A DNA stretch of 64,000 bases. It comes from Breviolum minutum Mf 1.05b.01 (lineage: Eukaryota > Sar > Dinophyceae > Suessiales > Symbiodiniaceae). Below are positions 45,901-54,115 of the stretch, one piece after another. The stretch's first letter is position 1; every line of letters starts with the position of its first letter. The stretch is taken from positions 115,744 to 179,743 of the forward strand of contig DF239575.1 of the NCBI GenBank assembly GCA_000507305.1, in the 5' to 3' direction. The notes under the pieces were generated by a model that saw nothing but the letters and a program-made list of their open reading frames with translations, was not told where the DNA came from and did not search any database. The translations under genes were made by a program, and so were the position numbers.

Positions 45901-46750
45901 AAAGCCATAAATGTCAGACAATTTACAGGAAATCCTGCAGAATTTGGGAAAATTCACAAAAACACAGGGGCAAAACGGTGCGTTTTCTCAACATCCCGAA
46001 AGGGTTACCGTACGTAAAGTTGATCCCTGCAATCAGTCCCCCAGAGATGTGACCCCACCCACCTTCATAGCCTTGAACAATTTGATAAATGATGGCATGT
46101 ATTGTAAATCCAACATGGGTTGGATCTAACAGAGCTCACGTTGGCAGGTTGTGATACAACAATCACATAATCACGTGCAAACAATAATGAGGAAAATTAT
46201 CGTCATGTAAAGATTCAATAGTCCGTATCACAGTTGTCCACCACCACTAAAAGATCAACGAACTGTACATTGTGTGCTGCAAATACCTACATATGTAAAT
46301 GGATAAATTTATTCAAATAAATATAGAAATATTCGAATCTATTTACATATATTTATATATTTAACTTTAAATGCATATACGTATATATATATAGTATATA
46401 TCCCTTTGCAACATTGGTATACGTCACTTGTTTGAAGGAACTTTGAAACAAATGATGGTTTTTTGTAAATCAACCAGTCTTTACTGCAAAAAAACCTGGG
46501 TGTAGACTTCACATTAGTCGTTTTAGTAGATGTTTTGTGGGTTTCGTCTCATTTACCCCATCCGGTTCTAATTTTTATTTGTTCAAAGAATTTCCCTAAC
46601 ATTTTACCGGGAAAACAACGCATCGTCATTCGAATCAAAACCTTCGCCGGCGCAAAAATTTTTGTCGCCGGCCACCACCGCCTTCACGATCTCTTGCGCT
46701 CGCCGTGACAAGCGCTCAAAGATGGCATCGTCGCGGCATTGCATTTTGGC
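33951..46750 (-). CDS. Span of a multi-exon HPR/RAP-type helical-repeat gene
   Basis: At least twelve short minus-strand exons in this span, listed separately, encode variants of one helix-turn-helix repeat. A first helix (LLR/FLR, Ala/Arg-rich) is followed by F/Y-x-x-Q-x-L-x-x-x-x-W-A-x-A-T-x-G. This is the pattern of heptatricopeptide-type repeats in RAP-domain proteins, which are mostly plastid or mitochondrial RNA-binding factors in apicomplexans and algae. No RAP domain or targeting peptide was found in the window. Exons are ~46-140 bp in introns of 0.2-3 kb loaded with family A, B and E elements. Exon phases do not all match between listed neighbours, so exons are missing from my list, or more than one gene is present. 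Confidence 0.6.
34393..34501 (-). CDS. Helical-repeat exon (first-helix part)
   Basis: Acceptor AACTTCAAG, possible donor GCAA|GTGGTT. The frame starts EDVELLRVVAAAAQRRRGRE, the Ala/Arg-rich first helix of the repeat, comparable with FLRAAARVAKRTID at 35.7 kb. It is GC-rich compared with its flanks. Confidence 0.45.
35686..35773 (-). CDS. Helical-repeat exon (FLRAAARVAKRTID)
   Basis: Acceptor CGGCAAG, donor GGG|GTGCGT. In frame it encodes YRNEQFLRAAARVAKRTIDQ and SLGTILAKG, a first helix and turn. Other frames are also open here; this one was chosen because it matches the repeat. Confidence 0.45.
35828..35912 (+). mobile_element. Family E-like element in an intron
   Basis: TAAAACCCTGCAACATAATG and CAACTGGTGATCC, then CATTAACAGTATG, follow the family E block order at lower similarity. 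It lies between the exons at 35.7 and 36.1 kb. Confidence 0.4.
36074..36169 (-). CDS. Helical-repeat exon (FVPQNLVQLMWACGTAG)
   Basis: After a GTACTGAG acceptor the frame reads DAAVQQIDSFVPQNLVQLMW and ACGTAGAND. This is one of the clearest repeat units. The donor may be TGTG|GTACTG or a GC site further on, so the 3' end is approximate. Confidence 0.6.
36798..36895 (-). CDS. Helical-repeat exon (LISWGLAKLSFKAEAAF)
   Basis: Acceptor GGAGCAG and donor AAAAG|GTGAGA, a good GTGAG site. It encodes REALISWGLAKLSFKAEAAF and ESMCDAWGK. If joined to the exon at 37158-37249, the frame is kept across the junction. Confidence 0.55.
37002..37101 (+). mobile_element. Family A fold-back element inside an intron, copy 14
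   Basis: CTAGTTGGTGGTTTCAACCC to GAGTTGCCACCACCCAG. It makes up about 100 of the ~260 bases of the intron between the exons at 36.8 and 37.2 kb. Confidence 0.65.
37158..37249 (-). CDS. Helical-repeat exon (FQPLNIAP)
   Basis: It has a strong acceptor, TTTTTTCACCAG, and a CTTG|GTTCAT donor. The frame encodes DDPSIDEFLRMALGAIIARS and NEFQPLNIAP, a first helix followed by the start of the second. The donor cuts the repeat just where the consensus Trp codon would fall. Confidence 0.6.
37727..37840 (-). CDS. Helical-repeat exon (FTGQNLATIIWATRRC)
   Basis: Acceptor ATCAAAAAG and donor GCAAAG|GTATTA. It encodes DYDPDLLAYVARRSMELMRS and FTGQNLATIIWATRRCK, a complete two-helix repeat in one exon. This and the 38.3 kb exon are the best evidence for the family. 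Confidence 0.7.
38262..38367 (-). CDS. Helical-repeat exon (YAPSELSMIAWALATRG)
   Basis: Acceptor TCAGCCAACAG. The frame encodes DLRCEEYAPSELSMIAWALA and TRG, an exact match to the W-A-L-A-T-x-G core. The 3' boundary is uncertain: GG|GTGAAA is the likeliest donor. Confidence 0.65.
39212..39270 (-). CDS. Short exon candidate
   Basis: Between GAGGTTAG and a GAAG|GTGACC donor, one frame encodes YPVGDEWKAALRSRILRLK, an amphipathic helix. It is consistent with the same gene but too short to be sure. Confidence 0.3.
40029..40096 (+). mobile_element. Family A fold-back element, copy 15 (truncated)
   Basis: The left half only: CTGGTTGGTGGTTTCAACCC to CATCTTCCCCAAG. The right end is lost. Confidence 0.5.
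40240..40348 (-). CDS. Weak helical-repeat exon candidate
   Basis: After TCTAGTGAG, one frame reads STQQLALGRVGTLGKLL, similar in spacing to FTTQELAIVTGLL in the next exon upstream but lacking the Trp. A second frame is open too. Confidence 0.25.
40795..40914 (-). CDS. Helical-repeat exon (FTTQELAIVTGLL)
   Basis: Acceptor TTGGGCAAG and donor ATAG|GTTGAG. The frame encodes LRADALHADLLRECLTRMED and FTTQELAIVTGLLDT. The first helix and the Q-E-L-A start of the second are typical; Thr-Gly replaces the usual Trp-Ala. Confidence 0.55.
41397..41499 (-). CDS. Exon of the helical-repeat region
   Basis: Between GAGCAAG and a TTCT|GTTGGG donor, 103 bases are open: IIALVGKIQQFLDIDPLLME and NECGIQTFIEAIIS. 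It is helical and protein-like but not a clear repeat unit, and could be a linker or capping segment. Confidence 0.45.
41662..41716 (-). CDS. Helical-repeat exon (TFGVQNISNLIWANATLG)
   Basis: Acceptor GGTGGCTGAG; donor ACCTTAG|GTGGCC. The short exon encodes DTFGVQNISNLIWANATL, a second helix with all consensus positions (Q-N-I-S-N-x-I-W-A-x-A-T-L). Confidence 0.65.
42069..43170 (-). pseudogene. FNQSLE-type leucine-rich-repeat gene, disrupted
   Basis: The minus strand starts at ATG 43170 (MSTAAGSAGYPVG) with a ubiquitin-like N-terminal part (MIALDVRTLTGEEFRLRV). After ~90 codons the frame shifts near 42900, and a second frame continues with the linker (AAWCFLKGFETSEAELSLEG) and then ~9 tandem 23-residue repeats of the type FNQSLERVTFPDSLQNLTLG, one per 69 bp. 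Further breaks lie near 42457, where a GTGGCAAGG lacks bases present in other units, and at the N at 42338. This family is highly multiplied in Symbiodiniaceae. It lies between helical-repeat exons of the surrounding gene on the same strand. TGGCTCAA occurs ~75 bases upstream of the ATG, a weak SL-relic hint. Confidence 0.65.
43588..43687 (-). mobile_element. Family B fold-back element, copy 5
   Basis: CTCCCTGCAACTGACATAGC at the left, GCTGTTGGTTTCAGGGAG at the right. Confidence 0.6.
43999..44046 (-). CDS. Helical-repeat exon (first-helix part)
   Basis: It follows a pyrimidine-rich stretch and CATGAAAAG, and ends at AACTG|GTGACG: exactly 16 codons, DETLLSLIAQEARQKL, a first helix. The small size makes it provisional. 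Confidence 0.4.
44100..45359. other. Intronic DNA with a family A element
   Basis: A diverged family A copy lies at about 44899-45010 (TTGTTGGTTAAAGCAACCC to TTGAAAACCAGCATCCAG). No exon is supported. Confidence 0.4.
45360..45489 (-). CDS. Helical-repeat exon (DAQGLAIVAWSFATIG)
   Basis: Acceptor GTCACGTAG and donor GAAA|GTAGAT. In frame it encodes VFGATFKPLKDLDAQGLAIV and AWSFATIGRKAG. This is a strong match (Q-G-L-A-I-V-A-W-S-F-A-T-I-G). Confidence 0.65.
45500..46600. other. Intronic DNA, TA-rich
   Basis: A TA/CATATA microsatellite lies at about 46290-46400. I see no exon or full element. Confidence 0.45.
46608..46750 (-). CDS. Helical-repeat exon (first-helix part), most upstream seen
   Basis: Acceptor CGATTTGAG; donor CCCG|GTAAAA. 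The frame reads AKMQCRDDAIFERLSRRAQE, IVKAVVAGDKN and an acidic tail. DAIFERLSRRAQEIV has the first-helix pattern. It is GC-rich against AT-rich flanks. Confidence 0.5.
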
Positions 46751-46919
46751 CTCAAATCGAGTTCCACCAGCGAAAAATCCACATAAAGGGACTTGTGAAA
46801 TAAATAAATGACTGCCGTGAAATAAATCAAAAGTCGAGATATGGGCCCCCCTACTTATAACCCTATAGCCGGGGATAAAATCATCAACTTGGTTTCCGTG
46901 GGGTTTTCAAAACTTACTA

Positions 46920-47185
46920 CAATGATTCCCGTCTTGTACAAAAACTTGGATGAAAGATTTAGGATTTCCATAATTTCATCTTGTAAAGTCATTACAATTA
47001 AAAATCACTTTTGCAAAAACCTTGACAAAAACTTGGATGAGTCAAACGTTCCATAACTCTATCTTAAATTTGCGCTTTTTTGCAACTTTTCCAAAAACTT
47101 TTACAAAAACTTGGACGAGAGATTGAAATTTTACACAATTTCTTCATACAAACTTTTGCAAAATCTTTTACAAAGACTTGGTATC
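46920..47185 (+). repeat. Degenerate ACAAAAACTTGGATGAAAG repeat
   Basis: Four copies of CAAAAACTTGGA.GA at about 46940, 47026, 47107 and 47171, with irregular spacing. Confidence 0.5.
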
Positions 47186-47330
47186 CACTTCGCTCTGGTA
47201 TCCACTTCTTTAGCTCCAGTCGGTTGAGACCATGATGACGCATAGGAAAATTATCCTGCTTGTTGACGGCGGAACCCAAATCGGCAGTGGGGTTTTGCCG
47301 CTAAATTCCAGATTCCGGAGGCCTGTAGAC

Positions 47331-47415
47331 ATTCCGTTTTATTCGCCTGCTCCCACATGTTCTGCCACACCGGAACAAAGACCGGTGCTTCGCTGTTGAA
47401 TTTCCACTGCTTCGC
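47331..47415 (-). CDS. Exon with PAM2-like motif
   Basis: Acceptor CCGCAAG and donor GGAAT|GTCTAC on the minus strand. The frame encodes AKQWKFNSEAPVFVPVWQNM and WEQANKTE. FNSEAPVFVP fits the PAM2 motif (x-L-N-x-x-A-x-x-F-x-P), which binds the MLLE domain of poly(A)-binding protein, with Phe in place of Leu. A second frame is open across the same bases, so the call depends on the motif. It may be the 5' part of the helical-repeat gene or a separate gene. Confidence 0.35.
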
Positions 47416-47814
47416 CTTGCGGAGTTTGACAGGTGGCAACAGAGTCCAAGACGAAGCAGGAAGAGGTGAAGGCAAACAAGGCAAACAACCACAAGGAACT
47501 TCGTGGAAGTTCCCCCAAAATTTTTACTGCTGTGAAGTGGTAAAATGGTGGTAAAATGGTAAAAGGAAATATGGTTTTTTGGAGATACCATGAATGAATT
47601 GTAAATCCCGTGGCCCATGACATCTCTGATCTTCAAGCATCCCTGACCTTGGCATCGCTTAATGATCTTTGAGCGCAAGATTGTGGCAGGCGTAGCACGT
47701 GTAATGAAGATCTTCAGCCTGCAATGTGCGAGATAAGTTTGAAAAGCACTATAGCCATCACCGACCTATAAGGCAAAGACTATACCCCTAAAAGGCAAGG
47801 ACTATACCCGGTAT

Positions 47815-48130
47815 TTAAGCGGCCTTCGCCTTGCCCGAGGCCATTTGGCCGCTGCGGCCTTGGCCTTCGCCTCGGCCTTCGCCTGCCTTTCGATTTGGCC
47901 TAGACAGGCACGCCGCATGAAGGCTCGAGCCCAGTGCCTCCTGAAACCCTGCATACATGGAGCGTCTTTGCAAATCATTGCAGAGTGCGAGTGTCTCCTC
48001 GCTTGGAGGCTGGGGTTTGCCATCCTGTTGCTGCTGCTTCGCCACCTCCTCTCTTTGTTCCTGTGGTTTCACCTCCGCTTTCGCTTTCGGCTTCACCTCC
48101 GCTTTCGCTTTCGGCTTCACCTCCGCTTTC
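47815..48130 (-). CDS. Lys/Ala/Glu/Pro-rich coding segment, unknown
   Basis: The minus strand encodes three tandem KAKAEVKP units, then QEQREEVAKQQQQDGKPQPP and SEETLALCNDLQRRSMYAGF, before a low-complexity tail ending at 47815. Upstream the same frame runs through the GTGGTGGTG minisatellite, read as (KNTTTRTPP)-like repeats. The part after the KAKAEVKP units looks like a genuine helical coding region; the minisatellite part may be intron or expanded coding repeat. No domain recognised. Confidence 0.35.
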
Positions 48131-48134
48131 GCTT

Positions 48135-48405
48135 TCGCTTTGGTGGTGTTTTTGTGGTGGTGTTTGTGTGGTGGTGTTTTTGTGGTGGTGTTTTGTGGTG
48201 GTGTTCTTGTGGTGGTGTTTTTGTGGTGGTGTTCTTGTGGTGGTGTTTTTGTGGTGGTGTTTTGTGGTGGTGTTTGTGTGGTGGTGTTTCGTGGTGGTGT
48301 TTTGTGGTGGTGTTCTTGTGGTGGTGTTCTTGTGGTGGTGTTCTTGTGGCCGTGTTTGTGTGGTGGTGTTTTTGTGGTGGTGTTTTTGTAGTGGTGATTT
48401 TCAAC
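48135..48405 (+). repeat. GTGGTGGTGTTTTTGT minisatellite, block 3
   Basis: The same family as at 9.9 and 12.5 kb, 35 kb away. Confidence 0.85.
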
Positions 48406-48768
48406 AGACGCCAACTTTGTTCGAGTCATCAGAACAAAGGTTCAATGAATCAAGGTTGTCATCAGAAACCATTCTATAGGCACATGTTCTGTTGATTTAC
48501 AAATATTTACTTTACCTTTTTGAAACTTCCGGCGCCGCCTCGTGCGGTACTACTGGTAAATAATACCGCGTAGGCTATTATTTTATAAAAGGCACACGAA
48601 TCTCCCTTTAGTTGATTCAAGTTTACCAACAAAGAGGCACATTAACAACCACATGCAAAGAAGTGCATCTTTTTAGACTCCGCTTTTTGGTCGGGGGTGT
48701 TATCCTGTCATTTCATTTATGGCGCTTGTCACCAAGTCACCACCAGGACTTTGTCAACCTCCCCCTCA

Positions 48769-49784
48769 CTAGAAAGTTCCTGGTGGCCTTTCAAGGCTCA
48801 GGATCTCTTCGCGAAGTTCTTCGGCTAGTCCCTTAGAAAAAGACAAACTCATCATGAAATCAAGAGCACATTGCGGTAGTTGTATATCACCGAAAGGAGT
48901 GCCACCAAACCTGTGTGAAGCTTCTAGCCATTGACCACGTGATTCCTTGGTACGTTGTTCCTTGGTTCTAGGCTTTTTCGCCCCCTTTTTGGGGATCCTC
49001 TGAAGATGCCTCCTGCGCTTGCGTTTAGGTGGTGAGGACGCATCTTGAGGTTGGGAGTCATCAGCAGCAGGCTTCTTCTTGGGCGTCAAACTTTTCTGCA
49101 AGTACAACAACACTGCTGTCGTCAGCTCAAGCCACAGCTCCACATTCTTCACGCCCCACAAACACTTGACCTTTGGAGGACATGAGTCATGACATGTTCC
49201 GATCGAAAAGAGAATAATGATGGCCACAGCAGGGTAACAGGCTTTTGTTCACATGGTACCTGAAGCCCTTCAACTGGTCCACCCACGCCCATCAAACATG
49301 GAAGCTGAAGTTCGATAAAGCTTGCCACCAGAAGTGCATGTTCTGCTCTCGCCTCGGTAGGCTTCGTTGGGTTCCATACCCCGCCCTTTTTCTCAGCTGC
49401 ATCCTTCAAGTAAGCCTGCACTAGTTGATCGCACTTCGCATTTCGGGCTGCAATGATGGACTCAGAGTTCGATTGATTAAGCATGCGCGGCTCCTTTTGG
49501 GATCTGAGCTCCAACCCACGGTTGCTCAAGGCCATGGTGGCTGCACGGTCCCACTTGCTCAATTGAAAGTATGTCACCTCATCCTGCTGTTTTGTCTTGC
49601 ACTGCCATGTTTTGCCAGAAGGTGACGTCAGTATCACAACATGGTCTATTTGCCACTCCTTGGATTGTTCTAACGTGGACAAGACTGCGAGCAAATTGGC
49701 TCTGCAGTCCACAGCGGCGAAACTACTGTTCTGCCTCTGCGTGGGTAAAACTGTGCGCAAAGACTTGCTATGGTGAGTAGTCAT
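48769..49784 (-). CDS. Two-exon gene, unknown basic protein
   Basis: On the minus strand the upstream exon (49260 to at most 49784) carries SSFAAVDCRANLLAVLSTLE, GKTWQCKTKQQDEV and a Lys/Ala helical part ending GVGGPVEGLQ. An 89-base intron (49259-49171) with a GTACCA donor and a CTCCAAAG acceptor follows. The second exon continues in phase 0: VKCLWGVKNVELWLELTTAV, then the basic tracts PPKRKRRRHLQ and PKKGAKKPRTKEQRTK, to a TAG at 48769. The basic tracts resemble nuclear localisation signals. The true start is unknown: the ATG at 49784 may lie in an intron. I do not recognise the family. Confidence 0.5.
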
Positions 49785-49812
49785 GACACATGATATATGT
49801 CAATCTAGATTC

Positions 49813-50160
49813 TTAGATGGCATGTAATTCACCCTGCAACTCATGTAAATCCTGAGCGCAAAAGCTACCACATCCATTCATCATGACGCATGTATGCTGG
49901 CAACATGCAAACAAGCCCACACATTCTAATGCAACAAATGTACCTTGAACTTGTTTATGGACCAACCGTTCACAAAAGGAACATACATAAGCAACACAAG
50001 CCATGATGCAACCAACATGTCTTGTCTCGTCAACAATTCCGTCAGCATCTGGATTTTTAAAGCAGGCCGTGCTGTAGATGTCGAAAGGTGGGCAATGGAG
50101 GTCCAGAACAGCAACTGTAGATCTTAAATGGTGTATATTCAACTTTGAAAGTCTGACCAA
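49813..50160 (-). CDS. Cys-rich exon candidate
   Basis: A 115-codon minus-strand frame (VLDLHCPPFDIYSTACFKNP to CAQDLHELQGELHAI) has about a dozen Cys residues. It could be an upstream exon of the gene at 48.8-49.8 kb. Splice sites are not clear and no family is recognised. Confidence 0.3.
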   Translation of the reverse strand: MVRLSKLNIHHLRSTVAVLDLHCPPFDIYSTACFKNPDADGIVDETRHVGCIMACVAYVCSFCERLVHKQVQGTFVALECVGLFACCQHTCVMMNGCGSFCAQDLHELQGELHAI

Positions 50161-50257
50161 ACCTGTCTTTTAGTGCATGACTTTGAAGTAAATATATTTA
50201 TATATATATATATACTTCAATATATGATCCCGGTTCGCGGTTCGCTACCACCCCCCC

Positions 50258-50981
50258 NNNNNNNNNNNNNNNNNNNNNNNNNNNNNNNNNNNNNNNNNNN
50301 NNNNNNNNNNNNNNNNNNNNNNNNNNNNNNNNNNNNNNNNNNNNNNNNNNNNNNNNNNNNNNNNNNNNNNNNNNNNNNNNNNNNNNNNNNNNNNNNNNNN
50401 NNNNNNNNNNNNNNNNNNNNNNNNNNNNNNNNNNNNNNNNNNNNNNNNNNNNNNNNNNNNNNNNNNNNNNNNNNNNNNNNNNNNNNNNNNNNNNNNNNNN
50501 NNNNNNNNNNNNNNNNNNNNNNNNNNNNNNNNNNNNNNNNNNNNNNNNNNNNNNNNNNNNNNNNNNNNNNNNNNNNNNNNNNNNNNNNNNNNNNNNNNNN
50601 NNNNNNNNNNNNNNNNNNNNNNNNNNNNNNNNNNNNNNNNNNNNNNNNNNNNNNNNNNNNNNNNNNNNNNNNNNNNNNNNNNNNNNNNNNNNNNNNNNNN
50701 NNNNNNNNNNNNNNNNNNNNNNNNNNNNNNNNNNNNNNNNNNNNNNNNNNNNNNNNNNNNNNNNNNNNNNNNNNNNNNNNNNNNNNNNNNNNNNNNNNNN
50801 NNNNNNNNNNNNNNNNNNNNNNNNNNNNNNNNNNNNNNNNNNNNNNNNNNNNNNNNNNNNNNNNNNNNNNNNNNNNNNNNNNNNNNNNNNNNNNNNNNNN
50901 NNNNNNNNNNNNNNNNNNNNNNNNNNNNNNNNNNNNNNNNNNNNNNNNNNNNNNNNNNNNNNNNNNNNNNNNNNNNNNNNN
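50258..50981. other. Assembly gap (724 N)
   Basis: A run of N flanked by TA microsatellite and C/G homopolymer, a likely cause of assembly failure. Confidence 1.
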
Positions 50982-51089
50982 GGGATATGACCATGACCAT
51001 GGCAGGGGGGGTGGGGGGGACCCGGAACCTGGAACATAAATAAATAAATATATATATATATATATATTTTTTCATATATTGTCGCATAC

Positions 51090-51369
51090 CTCCATGGAGA
51101 CTTGCAACTTTCTCTGCCACTATCCTGACGTGAATATAGCTCATAATTCGTGAGCCAAAGCAATCGCAAAATGGACCATGATCACTTTCAATAATTGACA
51201 TGTTAGGGGAATCATTGCGAACCATCTCACGCACTGCGCTTGCCGACTTTGCGGCGTTTTGCATCAGGAAGGATCTCAACCGGCTGAGTTGCCCTTGCTC
51301 TGAAAAGTACCTATTCATCACCTGCTTTGATGGGATTGAAATGATTGGCACATGGAATCTGGCAGCGAC
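51090..51369 (-). CDS. Internal exon, unknown protein
   Basis: Acceptor AAAATCTCAG and donor TGGAG|GTATGC frame 280 bases with one clean open frame. It encodes VAARFHVPIISIPSKQVMNR, then RLRSFLMQNAAKSASAVREM and SIIESDHGPFCDCFGSRIMS. Composition and splice sites are convincing; no domain is recognised. It lies downstream, on the same strand, of the recombinase relic and is not obviously part of it. Confidence 0.45.
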
Positions 51370-51986
51370 CTGAGATTTTGAGAACATGCTTCTCGTCAAG
51401 GTCCGCAATATGCATGTTGGCTTCTTCTCTGGCAGATGTCACCCTGCAGGCCCATATGCCACACTCATGAGCTCTTTCGTTGCGTAGGCAGGATTAGATT
51501 GAACTCGCCATCCTGCGTGACGACCACCTGCTACATGGAATGCACATCGACTGATACGATTTATTGATATGTTCCCTTTGTAGAAACTCAACAAAAAACC
51601 GGAAAAACCCAATGATCACGCTTCAACGACTATGAAAACATGATCCAGTCCTTGCATGAGAAAATGCCAATGTGAATGCATGAAGCTGGCAATAATTCAG
51701 AACTCTCCTTTAAATCCACCTGATGACCCTTCAAGTGATCTGCCATCATGCGAAAAATGAAACAAGCTGAATGTTGACTCTTCAAATGGTCTGTCACATC
51801 ATCATGACATCAAGTGTGACCGCAAAGCAATGCATTTTTTTTGAGACTCGATTTAGTCTTCCAATGCCTTGCTGGTGAAACACTGTCTGCGCTGCAGTAT
51901 ATCAAATCTCTGTGCCTTAGGCACCTACGAGTCCAGGTCTGAGATCTTCCTGCGGTTCAGCCTGTTTGACAACTACACCTGCTCGA

Positions 51987-52980
51987 CTAGAAGCTGCACC
52001 CATGCCTCGTCTGCTTGTTACAACCATCTAACTTCTCGACTCCCAGGATGTGCCTAACGAAGGTAAGCGCTTCCAGGACCCCTTTCAATCGACTAACTGG
52101 AGCTCCACGCGATTTCTCGTAAACCATAAATTGGTATACTTCAGACTCCTTCAGACTCACTACATGGAAAAACCTTGCCATCTTCCGTGAGAAAATTGCA
52201 CAACCTTCCTAACCTTCCCAAACTGTTGCAACGCTTTAGCCATGTTGAGGGAGCTTTGTTATAGAAGACATCAACTAACACCTGAGCCTGCGACTTGAAA
52301 CTGCCACGATTGACCAACTCTTCAACGATACGTTCACTCTCGTCCCATGTAAGGATCAATGCACGCCATCGTCTGATAGCTGTATCCCACTGTGTGCGTC
52401 TCTTTCGTCTGTCCAAGATTGAATGGATAGCTTCTTGACTACGCTGTGAAAATCTTTCAAGTCACGAGGTTTTTCAACTTCCTAGCCACGACATCTTCGT
52501 CTTCTGTAGGAATATTGTTGACCACATGCTGCACAGGACGCTTCAAAGTTTTTCTTGTAGCAATGTCAAATGGGTTATGCGAAGGATCAAAAATTGAACT
52601 CCAAAAGCCATCTTCCCACACTGCTTTTAACTGAGGCATCTGCAACTCTGTCCAAGCCTTTTCAACTTCTCGGTCAGGATCATAACCCGTAGGCAAAGAG
52701 ACCGACGAACTAGCATGTGAGTCACCAATATATTCAAATCTACTCAAGCACGATCCATACTGCCAGATTCAACGCCATCAAGATATTGTCCCTCAATACC
52801 AAAGTCCGCCAAGTTTGCAAAATTCTCTGCGCGGTCCAATGAGATCTCCGCATCCACAGGAGACATTGCGTCAGGTTGGACATTGGACAACAAAGAATCT
52901 ACCATTACGTTGACTCCATGATCTTCCCCCTTGCTGTTTTCAGGAAGTTCATCCATGAGTGAAACGCGTCCCACCACCCA
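51987..52980 (-). pseudogene. Tyrosine-recombinase-like mobile-element ORF, frameshifted
   Basis: Successive minus-strand frames match the N-terminal half of the recombinase ORFs that are very abundant in dinoflagellates. There is an acidic leader (52977-52744), then QLKAVWEDGFWSSIFD, KPRDLKDFHSVVKK and WTDERDA in another frame, AIRRWRALILTWDESERIVE, NKAPSTWLKRCNSLGRLG and VFPCSESE, and finally VYQFMVYEKSRGAP and RLKGVLEALTFVRHILGVE. The last blocks correspond to the SAM-like core-binding domain. The catalytic C-terminal domain with Arg/His/Tyr is absent. At least three frame changes and a small TCTGAAGGAG duplication show it is dead. Confidence 0.6.
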
Positions 52981-53077
52981 CCCTTAAACCTGGTTGACCA
53001 CACGAAACATAGACGATTCAAAAGTTCACCCTGTACAGAAAACGGAAGCCGTTTAAGAAACTATCACATGAACAGGT

Positions 53078-53770
53078 TCATGTAAACTTCCAAACATGTG
53101 ACACTAACTTTTTGCAAACCAAAAGTTTTTTCCATTTTTGAAACATAAGGTGTTCATCCCAACAAGTTGGGAGTTTCCACAAACAATGACTGGTGAAGCC
53201 CAAATCCATCACATGCAGCACATCCAAACATGTAGAGTGAGCAGTTACTCCACGAACTTCAAAGAGTGGATGTGTAAAGCCTTTCTGCGCGCCATTTTTC
53301 TGGGTTGCTCTCCAAGCTGCTTTGGATGAAAAATCATTCCAGGGGATGTCATCCCTACTGCATTTACAAAGGTGGTAAGGAGTGTGACTGCCTTGATGGT
53401 TCAAAACCAGCTCATTTTGGAAAAATTCCATGTCACCTAAGATGCCAACCAACACACAGAAATATCCATCAGGAAGAATGTTGCGTCCAACCTTGCAGAA
53501 AAGTGGCGAAGAATCCAAAATATCATGACCCCAAGGGTGTGTAGCAGGCCATTTGTTGTGGAACAAGGCTGTCAAAGACCATGATGCCTACTTCCATACA
53601 GTTTGGTTAATGCTTTCCACACCAGGAGCTCCAGCAAAAGCAGACCTTTTTGGAATGCTTGTAATCCACAAATTCGCTTGGAAATCATCAGTTGTGTTCA
53701 GCAGCCCTTTGAAGGATATGGAAAACAAACTGTCATTGCTTTGAAACTCTGACCCACCGCCATGGATCAC
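53078..53770 (-). pseudogene. Transposase-like multicopy ORF relic
   Basis: A minus-strand frame is broken by one in-frame TAG at about 53590. It encodes ISFKGLLNTTDDFQANLWIT before the stop. After it come CVLVGILGDMEFFQNE, a Cys-x-Cys-containing YHLCKCSRDDIPWNDFSSKA, then THPLFEVRGVTAHSTCLDVL and HVMDLG. The C-x-C, P-W-x-D-F, W-R, H-P-L-F and D-x-L-H-V-x-D-L-G order is that of a multicopy dinoflagellate ORF that I believe is transposon-derived. It is not a confirmed transposase, and no complete DDE set is visible. Confidence 0.45.
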
Positions 53771-53869
53771 AACAGAAATACATTTGTGCTTCCAATTTGG
53801 TTTTGTCTGGAATTTGTGATCTTTCCATCTTGGCCTTCAGATCGACCTTGCTCCAAAAGTCACACAATT

Positions 53870-54115
53870 TCAAAGCCCCAAAAAAGCTTGAAAAAGCAAT
53901 GTTCCCTCGAGTTCAGTGCTAAGATGATGCATCCAAAGGCAAAGCAACTTTAATGGAACTTGCCTCACATCAACACTAGTTGCTTTGCTGTCCTTGACAT
54001 TGCAAGTCACAGGGAAGGATTCAGGCACCAATGATTGCGGCATTTTTTTGATTAAATCTCTGTGGCAGTTTTGGTGGTGTTTACCAAGGGCCCCTATACT
54101 TGCAAAGTCTTGCAC
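53870..54115 (-). pseudogene. Possible upstream part of the transposase-like ORF
   Basis: A minus-strand frame with HHQNCHRDLIKKMPQSLV, PESFPVTCNVKDSKATSVDV and RQVPLKLLCLWMHH lies directly upstream of the relic at 53.1-53.8 kb, with ~100 bases and a frame change between. It probably belongs to the same element. Confidence 0.35.

Noticed and set aside
50198..51408. Long open frames across the 724-base gap
   Set aside because: Artefacts of N. Only the part at 51090-51369 has splice sites and protein-like composition.
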